A DNA stretch of 64,000 nt, from the NCBI RefSeq assembly GCF_024723255.1, contig NZ_JANIAC010000001.1, positions 201,548-265,547 of the forward strand, written 5' to 3'. This document shows positions 1-8,403 of this stretch, in pieces. The notes under the pieces were generated by a model. That model was not told the DNA's origin. It worked only from the letters and a program-made list of their open reading frames with translations, and did not search any database. The DNA is from Aestuariibaculum sp. M13 (GTDB taxonomy: Bacteria > Bacteroidota > Bacteroidia > Flavobacteriales > Flavobacteriaceae). Position 1 is the first letter of the stretch, and every line of letters starts with the position of its first letter. The position numbers were made by a program, and so were the translations under genes.

Positions 1-153
1 ATCTCTTTAATTTTTGTAATTGCAAATATGTAAATGCCTAATTAATTTTCTATAAAGACCCCATGAACTTTATATTTTTTTTATACAATGTAAGCACTCT
101 AAACCTCCTTAAATATTAACTTTAATTACCCAAAACCAACTGAAAAATAACGC

Positions 154-780
154 ATGAAGCTATCACAATTTGAAAATGAGCTTAGAGATAAATTGAAAAA
201 GTATGAAAAGCCACGTCCTTTTATTTGTGACGGAAATCCTTTAGACTGTGATATATTTATTGTAGGGATAAATGCCGCTACTGAAATGGATAGCGATTTT
301 TGGGAATTTTGGTCAACAGAAAATGGTTTTAAAAAAAAGGAATGGCTCGAGAATTATATCCTTGAGAGAAAGCTAAAACCTTTGAAACAAAACAAAACAA
401 GGCGAAATAAATTAAGTAACACCAGGCAAAGAATTGAATGGATTATTGAAGCTAGTAGGCCTATTGAAACTTTAGAAACTAATTTATTTGTAAAAGCAAC
501 GCCTTCAGCATATGAGTTACAAAGTGAGGATAGGGAAAGTTCTATTTTTGAATATTTATTAGAAACCATAAAACCAAAAATCCTTTTTATACATGGAAAT
601 GAAGTGCTAGAATATTTTGAAAAACTTTATGGCGTTAAAATTGAAAAAGGTAAAATTGAAACCATAGAAATTTTGGGGACAAAAACCAACATTTTAGCGA
701 TGCATCATCTTTCCAGAGGTTGGTCAAAAAAAAAGTCTATTGAATTAGGAGAACTTTTAAAATCTATAATACTAAGCTAA
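154..780 (+). CDS. Uracil-DNA glycosylase-like protein
   Basis: This 208-residue protein resembles the uracil-DNA glycosylase superfamily. Near residue 27 it has a GNP element followed by the hydrophobic strand DIFIVGINAAT, which looks like the active-site strand of these enzymes. Near the C-terminus HHLSRGW occupies the place of the family's second catalytic loop. If active it would remove damaged or modified bases from DNA. The N-terminal 25 residues are basic and probably helical. It lies 12 bp upstream of the next gene and is probably co-transcribed with it. The canonical catalytic residues cannot be assigned by eye, so substrate and activity are unknown. The ATG at 154 is the only reasonable start and has no Shine-Dalgarno sequence. 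Confidence 0.5.
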   Translation: MKLSQFENELRDKLKKYEKPRPFICDGNPLDCDIFIVGINAATEMDSDFWEFWSTENGFKKKEWLENYILERKLKPLKQNKTRRNKLSNTRQRIEWIIEASRPIETLETNLFVKATPSAYELQSEDRESSIFEYLLETIKPKILFIHGNEVLEYFEKLYGVKIEKGKIETIEILGTKTNILAMHHLSRGWSKKKSIELGELLKSIILS

Positions 781-792
781 ATAATTAAACAT

Positions 793-1545
793 ATGCAGAA
801 CGTCATCCTAAAATTAAAAGCATTTAGTGAACAAGTAGACCTAAGAAAACGTTTCGACTATAACTTTGATGTTACCGATAGTATATTTTCACAAAATGAA
901 TCAGAGCTTCTTTCTAATGAAAACAATCCATTTGATCAAAACGTAAAGTTAAAATGGATTTTAAGTGAAAAATATAAACAACATACTGAACAGAACTTTA
1001 TTGACTTTTGGATCATTAATAATTGGGGAGGAATACGTGGGTTTAAACCCAATGAAAGGAATATTGACAAAGTACAACGGTTTAAAAAACAATTAGAAAA
1101 ACAGAAATTATCATTAGACTGTTTTACAACGATTTCTTCACTTTCGAAATTAGCTTCTTTTATTTATCCTGATCATTTTGTCATATATGACTCTAGAGTT
1201 ATTTATACGCTTAACTGGCTTATTTTAACCTGTGAAAATGAAAATGGTTTTAAACAACCGTACTTTCCAATGCCAAGTGGACGAAATAGAATTATTGCTG
1301 ATTTTGATATGAATACCATAATCAATATTTCACATGTTAATGAATACATAGACAATAAGCCATTGTATGTAACACCCCAAGAGGCGTATTTTAACTTCTG
1401 TGATTTTATAAGAACAAATGCTCCGTTGATTTATGGTCCTGATGCTAAACCCTATGAGTTAGAAATGCTATTATTTACCCTGGCTGACAAAGAAATTTTC
1501 AACGAATTAAAAGAACAAATTCAAATTACAACCGTAAATAAATAG
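793..1545 (+). CDS. Hypothetical protein with HhH/glycosylase-like signature
   Basis: I do not recognise this 250-residue protein with certainty. Its centre has the element LASFIYPDHFVIYDSRV, typical of a loosely defined group of all-alpha proteins related to helix-hairpin-helix base-excision proteins. A similar element (ASTILRYKNPNIYQIIDQRV) occurs in the protein at 33693-34247, so the island holds two members of this type. It follows the uracil-glycosylase-like gene by 12 bp, which suggests a two-gene DNA-base-processing unit. Its last 26 codons and downstream sequence are repeated at 3518-3629. No membrane segment or signal peptide is visible. Function is inferred from context only. Confidence 0.55.
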   Translation: MQNVILKLKAFSEQVDLRKRFDYNFDVTDSIFSQNESELLSNENNPFDQNVKLKWILSEKYKQHTEQNFIDFWIINNWGGIRGFKPNERNIDKVQRFKKQLEKQKLSLDCFTTISSLSKLASFIYPDHFVIYDSRVIYTLNWLILTCENENGFKQPYFPMPSGRNRIIADFDMNTIINISHVNEYIDNKPLYVTPQEAYFNFCDFIRTNAPLIYGPDAKPYELEMLLFTLADKEIFNELKEQIQITTVNK

Positions 1546-1579
1546 AATTAAGGCTAGAGCGCAAAGGCTTTAGGCAAAT
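1468..1579 (+). repeat. Direct repeat copy A (3' end of the 793 gene plus downstream DNA)
   Basis: This 112-bp stretch covers the last 26 codons of the 793-1545 gene, its stop codon and about 34 bp downstream. It is repeated in the same orientation at 3518-3629 at roughly 90% identity by eye. The two copies bracket the PLD and HEPN-like genes. Confidence 0.85.
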
Positions 1580-1655
1580 GAAGTATTTTGTTATACCTAT
1601 GCGCGCTTTGTTTTGAATCAAACAATGAATAAAATTTAGTAAGAATCCCCGACAT

Positions 1656-1681
1656 TTGTAAGAATAATGATTACATTTAGC
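1656..1681 (+). promoter_or_regulatory. Leader element shared with 30465-30490
   Basis: A 26-bp sequence beginning TTGTAAGAAT and ending in TTACATTTA plus two bases lies about 85 bp upstream of the PLD-like gene. The same sequence with three differences lies at 30465-30490, about 70 bp upstream of the GIY-YIG-like gene. TACATTTA is one base from the Bacteroidota -7 consensus TAnnTTTG, but the TTG-to-box spacing (13 bp) is shorter than usual, so it may be a regulator site instead of a plain promoter. Confidence 0.45.
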
Positions 1682-1764
1682 ATATAAATTTTATGTAGAT
1701 AAATACAATTGTGTTTATTCAATTATTGTAATCAATTTACGAAAATCGACAAACAGAAATAAAA

Positions 1765-2496
1765 ATGGCAAAATTTTTAAACACGACGGGGGTTTCATAT
1801 CATTTAGAAGAACTAATTAAAAACACAAAAGACCGATTGATTTTAATTAGCCCATATCTTCAATTTCATAAACGAGTGAAAGACCATTTAGAAAGTCTAA
1901 ATATTCAAAAAAGAGACATCAGAATTATTTATCGAGAGAATAAATTACAGGTTGAGGAAAGTAATTGGTTGGAAAGTCAGATTGGAATTCGAACGAGTCT
2001 TTGTAATTCACTTCACGCAAAATGCTATTTAAATGAAAATGAAGCCATTGTAACTTCAATGAATCTATATTCTTTTTCGCAACAGAATAATGACGAAATG
2101 GGAATTCATGTAACAAAAGTAAAAGATCCTGATTTATACAACGACATATACAATGAAGTTCAAAGACTTTTGACCATAAGTGAGGAAATTCGTATTTCAG
2201 TTAAGAAAGTAGATAAAGAAATAGAAGAAAAAACTGAAAATACTTTTAAGAAAGTTCAAGAAACTGAAGACTTTTCAAAATCTAAACTACTAACAACTAA
2301 TGAATTATCTAATCTAACTGGTTTAAGTAGTCGAAAAGTGAATAAATGGTTTACTGACAATAAACTTATGTATAAAAAAGAGGATGATTGGATAACAACA
2401 AAACGAGGAAAAGAAACTGGCGGAATTGAGAAAAATGGACAATATGGACAATTTGTTGTTTGGCCAGAAGATATTGCAAAACATATAACTAAATAA
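1765..2496 (+). CDS. PLD-family nuclease with C-terminal helix-turn-helix-like region
   Basis: The 243-residue protein has one phospholipase D-type active site: LHAKCYLNE followed by AIVTSMNL, the H-x-K and [S/T]xN arrangement of nuclease-type PLD proteins. With a single motif it would need to dimerise to form an active site, as Nuc-type PLD nucleases do. Residues 1-135 form the catalytic domain and residues 145-175 are charged and helical. Residues 176-243, starting TTNELSNLTGLSSRKVNKW, look like a helix-turn-helix DNA-binding region. Likely role: cleavage of nucleic acid, possibly of invading DNA. The gene opens a two-gene block with the HEPN-like gene at 2631, bounded by the 1468/3518 direct repeats, which suggests it arrived as a cassette. 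Confidence 0.75.
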   Translation: MAKFLNTTGVSYHLEELIKNTKDRLILISPYLQFHKRVKDHLESLNIQKRDIRIIYRENKLQVEESNWLESQIGIRTSLCNSLHAKCYLNENEAIVTSMNLYSFSQQNNDEMGIHVTKVKDPDLYNDIYNEVQRLLTISEEIRISVKKVDKEIEEKTENTFKKVQETEDFSKSKLLTTNELSNLTGLSSRKVNKWFTDNKLMYKKEDDWITTKRGKETGGIEKNGQYGQFVVWPEDIAKHITK

Positions 2497-2630
2497 AAAC
2501 TGTTTACAGTAATAGCTGTAAATAATAATTGCTTGTTCTAATGGGTTTTTAGTTTGGTGTGTACTTAATAAGTTCACCTACGAAATACTAATATTCTCTT
2601 AGTCGAGAACATTTTACGTAGTAAGCTAAA

Positions 2631-3416
2631 ATGAGTGAGAATTCAACAGCAACATTAAAATTGAAGCCATATGATTTACTAGTAACCCTGAACAGTAAAT
2701 TGGCTGAATGCACGAATTCTGTGTTTTTCGGAATGAATGCACTTGAAACAACTACTGAGTTACCTGAATCTTTAAGTTCTCAAGAAGATTCTGTTTATAC
2801 GCAGATACCCATCGGAAAGCTAACTTTATACCAAAGCAAACAGAATTTTAAGCATTGGATTTTAAAAAAAGGATTTGAAGATTTAATTTCTGCGCTAACT
2901 GAATTATTAATTAGTATTTCACATATAATCGATTTAAACGAAAAACTTCAAAAGAACACCAAATTGACTCTGGAGAAATTTAAAGAATTAATATTTGAAC
3001 CAAATGACAGTAATTCGACCAAAAATTTCCCCTCTTTAATCAAAAAAGTTGAAGGCTCGTTGAAGCAACCATTAAAATTTAAATCGGAAGTAGAAACAAT
3101 AAACAGAGTAAGAAGGTGCTTGGTTCACAGAAATGGAGTTGTAAGACCAACAGATTTTAATACAGAAAATGGACTTGAACTGAAATGGTGGTTCTGGGAA
3201 ATAAAATTAACAAATAACGGACAGACAAAAATATTGGAACGATTTGATAAGGTAACTTCCGAGACAAAAATGGTAATGAACGAAAAGTTAAAAAGCAAAC
3301 TTATTAAGGAAAACCAAAGAATAGAATTCAATTATCAAGAATTTAATGAACTTGCCCTTTTCTGTCAAAGATTTGGCTTTGACATATTGGATAAATTTGA
3401 ATTAAACCAAAATTAA
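2631..3416 (+). CDS. HEPN-like domain protein
   Basis: The 261-residue protein is mainly alpha-helical. Around residue 161 it contains RVRRCLVHRNGVV, which matches the R-x4-H signature of HEPN domains, the RNase or adaptor fold found in abortive-infection and toxin-antitoxin systems. Two charged helical segments precede the motif and the C-terminal 50 residues are also helical. It follows the PLD-like gene by 134 bp on the same strand inside the same repeat-bounded cassette. It may be an RNase effector paired with the PLD protein, or a non-catalytic HEPN. The R and H needed for activity are present. Function is inferred. Confidence 0.55.
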   Translation: MSENSTATLKLKPYDLLVTLNSKLAECTNSVFFGMNALETTTELPESLSSQEDSVYTQIPIGKLTLYQSKQNFKHWILKKGFEDLISALTELLISISHIIDLNEKLQKNTKLTLEKFKELIFEPNDSNSTKNFPSLIKKVEGSLKQPLKFKSEVETINRVRRCLVHRNGVVRPTDFNTENGLELKWWFWEIKLTNNGQTKILERFDKVTSETKMVMNEKLKSKLIKENQRIEFNYQEFNELALFCQRFGFDILDKFELNQN

Positions 3417-3771
3417 GGAGGAACTGCAAAGGCCAGTGCTAAACCGAAAAACAAAGTAAACCATAACAATAAAAGAACTTTACAATGCCCGTTGCTAAAA
3501 TATATTAATTACAACTACTATTATTTACATTGACTGACAAAGAAATTTTCAACGAATTGAAAGAACAAATTCAAATTACAACCGTAAATAATTAGAATTA
3601 AAGCTAGAGCGCAAAGGCTATAGACAAGTGTATGGTGGCCTGTATTGAAGTGCAACGGAAAGTAAGGCTTCCTTACTCTTGCTGCGCGGCACCGGAAGTG
3701 GGTACCAAAATGAGGAACGAATGGCGTGTACCTACTGGAGGTAAGGCTTTAAAAACATTGAATTGAAATAC
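3417..3771. other. Intergenic region with gene remnant and higher-GC block
   Basis: No intact gene is visible in these 355 bp. They hold the remnant copy described at 3518-3629, then a more GC-rich stretch of about 110 bp (3632-3745) with a 7-bp-stem, 3-base-loop hairpin (AGTAAGG/CCTTACT) and GGTAC/GTACC elements. The composition differs from the flanking AT-rich DNA. It lies between convergent genes, so it could hold a termination or recombination structure, but I cannot name it. Confidence 0.5.
3518..3629 (+). pseudogene. C-terminal remnant of a second copy of the 793 gene
   Basis: The reading frame encodes LLFTLTDKEIFNELKEQIQI and ends with a stop at the same place as the gene at 793-1545, but an in-frame stop lies just upstream, so only about 26 codons remain. 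Most differences from copy A are synonymous or conservative. That suggests the fragment comes from a diverged homologue, not from a recent exact duplication. It serves as the right-hand direct repeat of the PLD/HEPN cassette. Confidence 0.8.
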
Positions 3772-6720
3772 TTACTTTATAATTTCAATAAACTCTATAC
3801 GACTTACTTTAAATGAACGTTCCTTCTTTCTATAATGACAATACCCTTTAAAATGTTCCTTGTAAATATAACCATTATCCATAAATTCTGAAGAATATTC
3901 TAAATCACTAACCTTTCTTTCCCTTACCTCTCCATCATAATTTGTATAAATCATTTTGATATCGTAATTATTTTTTACGGCCAATTCAATAAGTTCATTT
4001 ATAGACTTATAGTTTGAATTTAAAACCTCAACCTTCTTAACATAATTCTTGATTGGTTTAGGTACATTTCTTTGTGTATATGATGTACTTTGCGAAGGAG
4101 TTACTTCATTTTCATTTTGTTTATTACTTTGAGGGATTACTAGTTTCTCTTCTGATTTCTCTTTATCTGTAAGTGCTGTATTGACATATTGATAAGACTC
4201 TGTATAAGGTTTAAAAATATGATCTAAATAATTCTCCCTATAATTTATACTTTCCCAAACTCCAGCTTTATTTAAATTCCAACATGGCTCTCTTTTAACT
4301 TGTTCATAGCTGAAAAGCTCATTTATTTCAATCGAATTATCAATTTTAGAAATTAGTTTAGCTATAAAATTTAAACATTCCATTATTTGATGATGCACCT
4401 GATATTCTGTAAACCTTACAACTAACCAACCCCTTTCAACAAAAAAGTTATCCCGTGCCATGTCTTCAGGATAACAATGTGTTAATTTCCTTGATACTCC
4501 CGCATAAGGTTCGTCAATTTCAATATCTAAATGGATATTTTTAGTCCCCTTTGAAATCATTGCTATATCTGGCTCATATGGGTTTACTCCTTCTCCAACC
4601 GCCAATATTATATCATCTAACACTTCAAAATAATCAGAAAAATATTGTTTTAAGACACTAAAAAATTCTTCTTCTTTGTATCCTTTTCTATTGTTACGAC
4701 CTTTGCGATATGACCGTATTACATTACCATATCTTGGCTTTCTAATAATTGGATACTGGCTTGTACTTTCCATAAGGCCTAAAGCATGATAATTAACTTT
4801 TTTAATCTGGCTAACTGAATTAGTTTCTTTAAAACTAGTTTTATTCTTTTCTACTGTTGATTTACCCCCTTTATTAGTAATATTATTTGAACTTGTTGAT
4901 GCAGGCTGTTTGTCATTTGAATTTACTGTATGGCTAGAATTACTATTATTATTCTTTGTTTTATAAGCAGCTCTTTCCTTTACTACAGGACAATCTTTTT
5001 GATGCATTATTAATCTCATTTCTGATTTAAATTCCTGGTTACATTGGCATCTATATTTTTTTAATTTAGGCTTAGGCTTAGTTGCCTTTTGATTTAATTT
5101 ACATAAGGTTTCATGTCTGCTTAAGCTTTCATTGGTACTGAACATTTTATTACAGTATTTACATTCCCTAACAACATTTACTTTTTCTCTCTGAATTTCA
5201 TTTTGTGAAGAAGTACTATAATTGCTTGTTTTATTTGTATGTGCTGTTTGAGTTTTATTATCAGCACTTCCGGCAAGTATATTGGTGATTTTAATTTTAC
5301 TAAACACCCAATAAAGAACTACTCCCCCAATAATAAATAACCATATTTTATCGAAAGGGTCTTTTTCATTATTGCCTCTGGGCTTAGTATTGACATTTGA
5401 CGTGCTATTGGCTTCCTTTTGTTCTGGAGATACAGTCGTTACTGGTCTTTCTATTAAAATCCCATTTACAATCTGTATTCTAGCCTTATTAATATCCTCA
5501 TGAATACTATTAAAGTTTTCAATATGCAATGGTGTTTGACTCGTTTTCTGGCTCAGGCTTACAGTCAAAATTACCTTACCATGATAATCCACGTTATTTG
5601 GATACTCGAGCGTTCCTTCGAAAACTAAAAGATTATTGTACGCTTTGTAAAATACACCATTAGCTTTTATTCCATTTTGAAAACTATATGTTCCAGAACT
5701 AAACATTCCATCTATTAAAACCCCTTCAAACTTATCCCCATTGGTGTAGTATATTGTACCTTGACCGTTAAAGATTTCATTTTCTAAATCTCCTACATAC
5801 CTACCTTGAGCAAACCTTACCTCATTTAATTTATCACTTATGTGTTGCTGATCAGTCTCATTATTTAATTCCCTATTTTGGTCTATAATCTCCTTATTCG
5901 CTTTTTGCTCCTGATTTGTATTTGTTTTATACAAGAAGTCATTATTAATTAGATATGCTATTTTAGTCTCTAAATTTTCGGATAAATACTTATCATCTAT
6001 AACTTTTGTATTGTATTCGTTAAATAGCCCCCTTCCTTTTTGTTCCCAAACACCTGAAACCACGTGTTGTACATTATAGATCGTACCTCTACCTTGTATT
6101 TTATCTTTTTCCCATACCCCTCTAAACACTTTGGCATCTTCTAAAACTGCAGTACCCTCATAATCTACACGTTTATCATCAACCCATCTCCCTTTATACA
6201 CATAACCGTCTTTGGTGATATAAGTCCCATACCCATTTCTCATTCCTTTAAAAACCTCGCCTGCGTAGAGGTCTTCATTTTTGTAAATAATTGTGTAGTT
6301 CCCTTTAATAGGTTCAGTACCTATATCTTTTATGCTAGTGAAGACATGTTGGTCGTTTGAGTTAACATTTTTTATGTTTGAAACACCCCTATAAACCGTA
6401 TTTGTGCTCTTAAAATATTTGACACCTACAAAATAATCTTTACTAAAAACACCATACTGTAGTATTTGTGAATTATTCGTATGGCTTAACCAACCTGTGT
6501 TCATCCCTTCTAAAAATGGATTTTCTCCTCTATAGATGCTATTATCAAAAAACTCAAAGACCCCAAAATCAGTTTTATCACCTTCTGAATCTGACCTTAC
6601 TATCGTTCCGTATGAATTCTTTAAAGTTGCTTTTTTCAGGTTTTGAGCACTTACAATTCCACTTAAAACAATGAAACACGCCACTACTAGTGATTTTGAT
6701 ACTGATGATAAGTTTTTCAT
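3772..6720 (-). CDS. Predicted membrane protein: MORN repeats, TM, zinc fingers, PD-(D/E)XK-like nuclease, WYL-like domain
   Basis: This 982-residue protein has an unusual domain order. Residues 1-25 are a Sec signal peptide ending VSAQ. Residues about 50-390 hold MORN-type repeats (for example YAGEVFKGMRNGYGTY, YVGDLENEIFNGQGTI). Residues about 460-482 form one transmembrane helix. Two zinc fingers follow near 516-570 (CKYCNKMF..H..C and CQCNQEF..H..C). Near 690-800 is a nuclease-like region with YEPDIAMI and HLDIEIDEP, matching a PD-(D/E)XK pattern with ExD in place of ExK, then ERGWLVVRFTE. The last 65 residues resemble a WYL domain (YIYKEHFKGYCHYRKKERSF). Topology would place MORN repeats outside the inner membrane and the nuclease inside. 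It lies downstream of ZorAB and two HNH genes on the same strand, after 131 bp, so it may be the last gene of that module. The fusion is not one I know. Confidence 0.7.
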   Translation of the reverse strand: MKNLSSVSKSLVVACFIVLSGIVSAQNLKKATLKNSYGTIVRSDSEGDKTDFGVFEFFDNSIYRGENPFLEGMNTGWLSHTNNSQILQYGVFSKDYFVGVKYFKSTNTVYRGVSNIKNVNSNDQHVFTSIKDIGTEPIKGNYTIIYKNEDLYAGEVFKGMRNGYGTYITKDGYVYKGRWVDDKRVDYEGTAVLEDAKVFRGVWEKDKIQGRGTIYNVQHVVSGVWEQKGRGLFNEYNTKVIDDKYLSENLETKIAYLINNDFLYKTNTNQEQKANKEIIDQNRELNNETDQQHISDKLNEVRFAQGRYVGDLENEIFNGQGTIYYTNGDKFEGVLIDGMFSSGTYSFQNGIKANGVFYKAYNNLLVFEGTLEYPNNVDYHGKVILTVSLSQKTSQTPLHIENFNSIHEDINKARIQIVNGILIERPVTTVSPEQKEANSTSNVNTKPRGNNEKDPFDKIWLFIIGGVVLYWVFSKIKITNILAGSADNKTQTAHTNKTSNYSTSSQNEIQREKVNVVRECKYCNKMFSTNESLSRHETLCKLNQKATKPKPKLKKYRCQCNQEFKSEMRLIMHQKDCPVVKERAAYKTKNNNSNSSHTVNSNDKQPASTSSNNITNKGGKSTVEKNKTSFKETNSVSQIKKVNYHALGLMESTSQYPIIRKPRYGNVIRSYRKGRNNRKGYKEEEFFSVLKQYFSDYFEVLDDIILAVGEGVNPYEPDIAMISKGTKNIHLDIEIDEPYAGVSRKLTHCYPEDMARDNFFVERGWLVVRFTEYQVHHQIMECLNFIAKLISKIDNSIEINELFSYEQVKREPCWNLNKAGVWESINYRENYLDHIFKPYTESYQYVNTALTDKEKSEEKLVIPQSNKQNENEVTPSQSTSYTQRNVPKPIKNYVKKVEVLNSNYKSINELIELAVKNNYDIKMIYTNYDGEVRERKVSDLEYSSEFMDNGYIYKEHFKGYCHYRKKERSFKVSRIEFIEIIK

Positions 6721-6851
6721 TTTAGGGCTTTACTTTAATTTTTTTTAATCCGGGTAACAAGTATTGAGTTTAGTATAAAGAGAAGATGCTTTTTTCACCC
6801 TACTAAGCGACACCAAAAGCGGAAACCACAAAGAGATATAAGTGATGACTA

Positions 6852-7484
6852 TTATTTAATATCATGAATTTTAAATTGCGACACAACATTTAAATTTCGA
6901 TTTTCACTATGTTCTAAACTATGACAATGGAAACAAACTGCCATTAAATCCTCTAAATCTTCATACCCAACTCTAGCGTAAGTTTTATGATGTACCATTA
7001 CTGCTTTTTTACTGCATCTTTCACATTTGCCCTCTGCTCTTTTAAACACTAAATTTCTTTTATGTGCCCATTGAGGACTATCAAGATATCCATAATACCA
7101 CTGCTGAATTGTCCATGCGTTAGATTTCTTTTTATTCTCTAAATTGATTTCTTCAATTTTTAAATTGAATTTTTTATTTGCTCGCGTCCATTTAGCCCAA
7201 TATGGTAAAGAGTCTTGATCTTGTACCTTTATAACTGGCAATTCATCTAGATTAACATCTTTGCGTTTATATACCTTTTGAGTTTTATAGCAATACTTAC
7301 ATTTTGAACAAACGTGTTCGTAACCGCTTTCATATTGATAAATTGCTTTAACAAAAGAATGCGGGCATTCAATAAAATTTGGTAGTGTTAAGTTACAAGG
7401 TTCACAATGCCATAGAATCGCAAAATTTTCACCGAACTTCTCAATGATTCTCATTTCATTATTACATCTTTTACAATATTCCAT
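6852..7484 (-). CDS. Zinc-ribbon plus HNH endonuclease
   Basis: The 210-residue protein starts with cysteine pairs typical of zinc ribbons (CKRCNNE, CEPC, CSKCKYC). It ends with an HNH nuclease of the form CERCSKKAVMVHHKTY, then DLMAVCFHCHSLEH; the CxxC pairs would bind structural zinc and HHK carries the catalytic His. A tryptophan-rich linker (WTIQQWYYGYL) joins the two. It would cut or nick DNA. It lies 121 bp downstream of a second, unrelated-looking HNH gene and upstream of the MORN/nuclease gene, all on the minus strand. In known type II Zorya the effector ZorE is an HNH nuclease, so this or the neighbouring gene may have that role. Confidence 0.8.
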   Translation of the reverse strand: MEYCKRCNNEMRIIEKFGENFAILWHCEPCNLTLPNFIECPHSFVKAIYQYESGYEHVCSKCKYCYKTQKVYKRKDVNLDELPVIKVQDQDSLPYWAKWTRANKKFNLKIEEINLENKKKSNAWTIQQWYYGYLDSPQWAHKRNLVFKRAEGKCERCSKKAVMVHHKTYARVGYEDLEDLMAVCFHCHSLEHSENRNLNVVSQFKIHDIK

Positions 7485-7605
7485 TAATCATTTTTTATTG
7501 TATTAGCTATTTATTGAGTTGTAATTTGGATTTTGAAACAAACAGCACCACTTGCTGAACAAGAAACGTTTAAACCAACTTTTTTATTCCGAATTGTTTA
7601 CTCCA

Positions 7606-8400
7606 CTACCCCTTTAACCACTTTTCTAAATTGTGTACATTATTTGCCTTAACAAATTGTGAGTAATCGTCAATAAATGTGGCTACCCTTAAACTATTGT
7701 CCTTTTTGAACTTTGAAAGATGAGTTTCATCTACTGTTGCATGGCATAATACGCAAAGGGCACTTAAATTCTCTATAGCATTATTCGTTTTATTATAATC
7801 CCCGTGATGCACTTCTAAATAATACTTCTCTTCTCTTAAATTAAGTCTACATGACTCACAATGAAACCCTGTTCTTTCACGATATGCCTCTGAAATTTGT
7901 TTCCACATTTTAACATAGCCATCACGCTTAGTTTTCTTAGCCATTTCATTATCTGAATTTGCATATTCTAAAACATATTCAAACCACGGTTTGCCTTTAG
8001 CAAGGAAAGCATATAAGGCACGTTGACTTGCTGAAACACAATTTGCACATAACGGTAAACTTTTTTTATCTTCTAATGTCTTTTTTTGATCTTTACAATA
8101 GATTTCAACAGGCATCGCATTTGAATATATATACCCTGAATATTCTTCTCTTGTTTTACACTGACAGACATGATATCTGGGCAGGCCATATTGAACCGTT
8201 GAATATCTGTTTTTGTAAGCAAACATGAGATAGGTATCTTCCCCTTCGGAATAAAAGAAACGCTTATCCATTTTTTTAATATTGCCATAAACAATATTGG
8301 TAATGGGCTCGAAACGATATTTACTAGTTTTCTTTATAGCTGACTTCGTTATTTTTTTTAGGTAGCTGGCCGCTTTTCCATTGTAAAAATCATAAAGCAT
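7606..8400 (-). CDS. HNH endonuclease downstream of ZorB
   Basis: This 264-residue protein carries an HNH domain at about residues 175-235: CESCRLNL, then LEVHHGDY, then NLSALCVLCHATVDETH. An upstream cysteine set (CQCKTRE, CKDQ, CANCV) may bind another metal. The N-terminal 90 residues are basic and unrecognised. Its start lies only 3 bp after the zorB-like stop codon, so it is almost certainly translated from the same message. That position and the HNH domain make it the best counterpart of ZorE, the HNH effector of type II Zorya. Overall similarity to ZorE cannot be judged here. Confidence 0.8.
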   Translation of the reverse strand: MLYDFYNGKAASYLKKITKSAIKKTSKYRFEPITNIVYGNIKKMDKRFFYSEGEDTYLMFAYKNRYSTVQYGLPRYHVCQCKTREEYSGYIYSNAMPVEIYCKDQKKTLEDKKSLPLCANCVSASQRALYAFLAKGKPWFEYVLEYANSDNEMAKKTKRDGYVKMWKQISEAYRERTGFHCESCRLNLREEKYYLEVHHGDYNKTNNAIENLSALCVLCHATVDETHLSKFKKDNSLRVATFIDDYSQFVKANNVHNLEKWLKG

Positions 8401-8403
8401 AGG

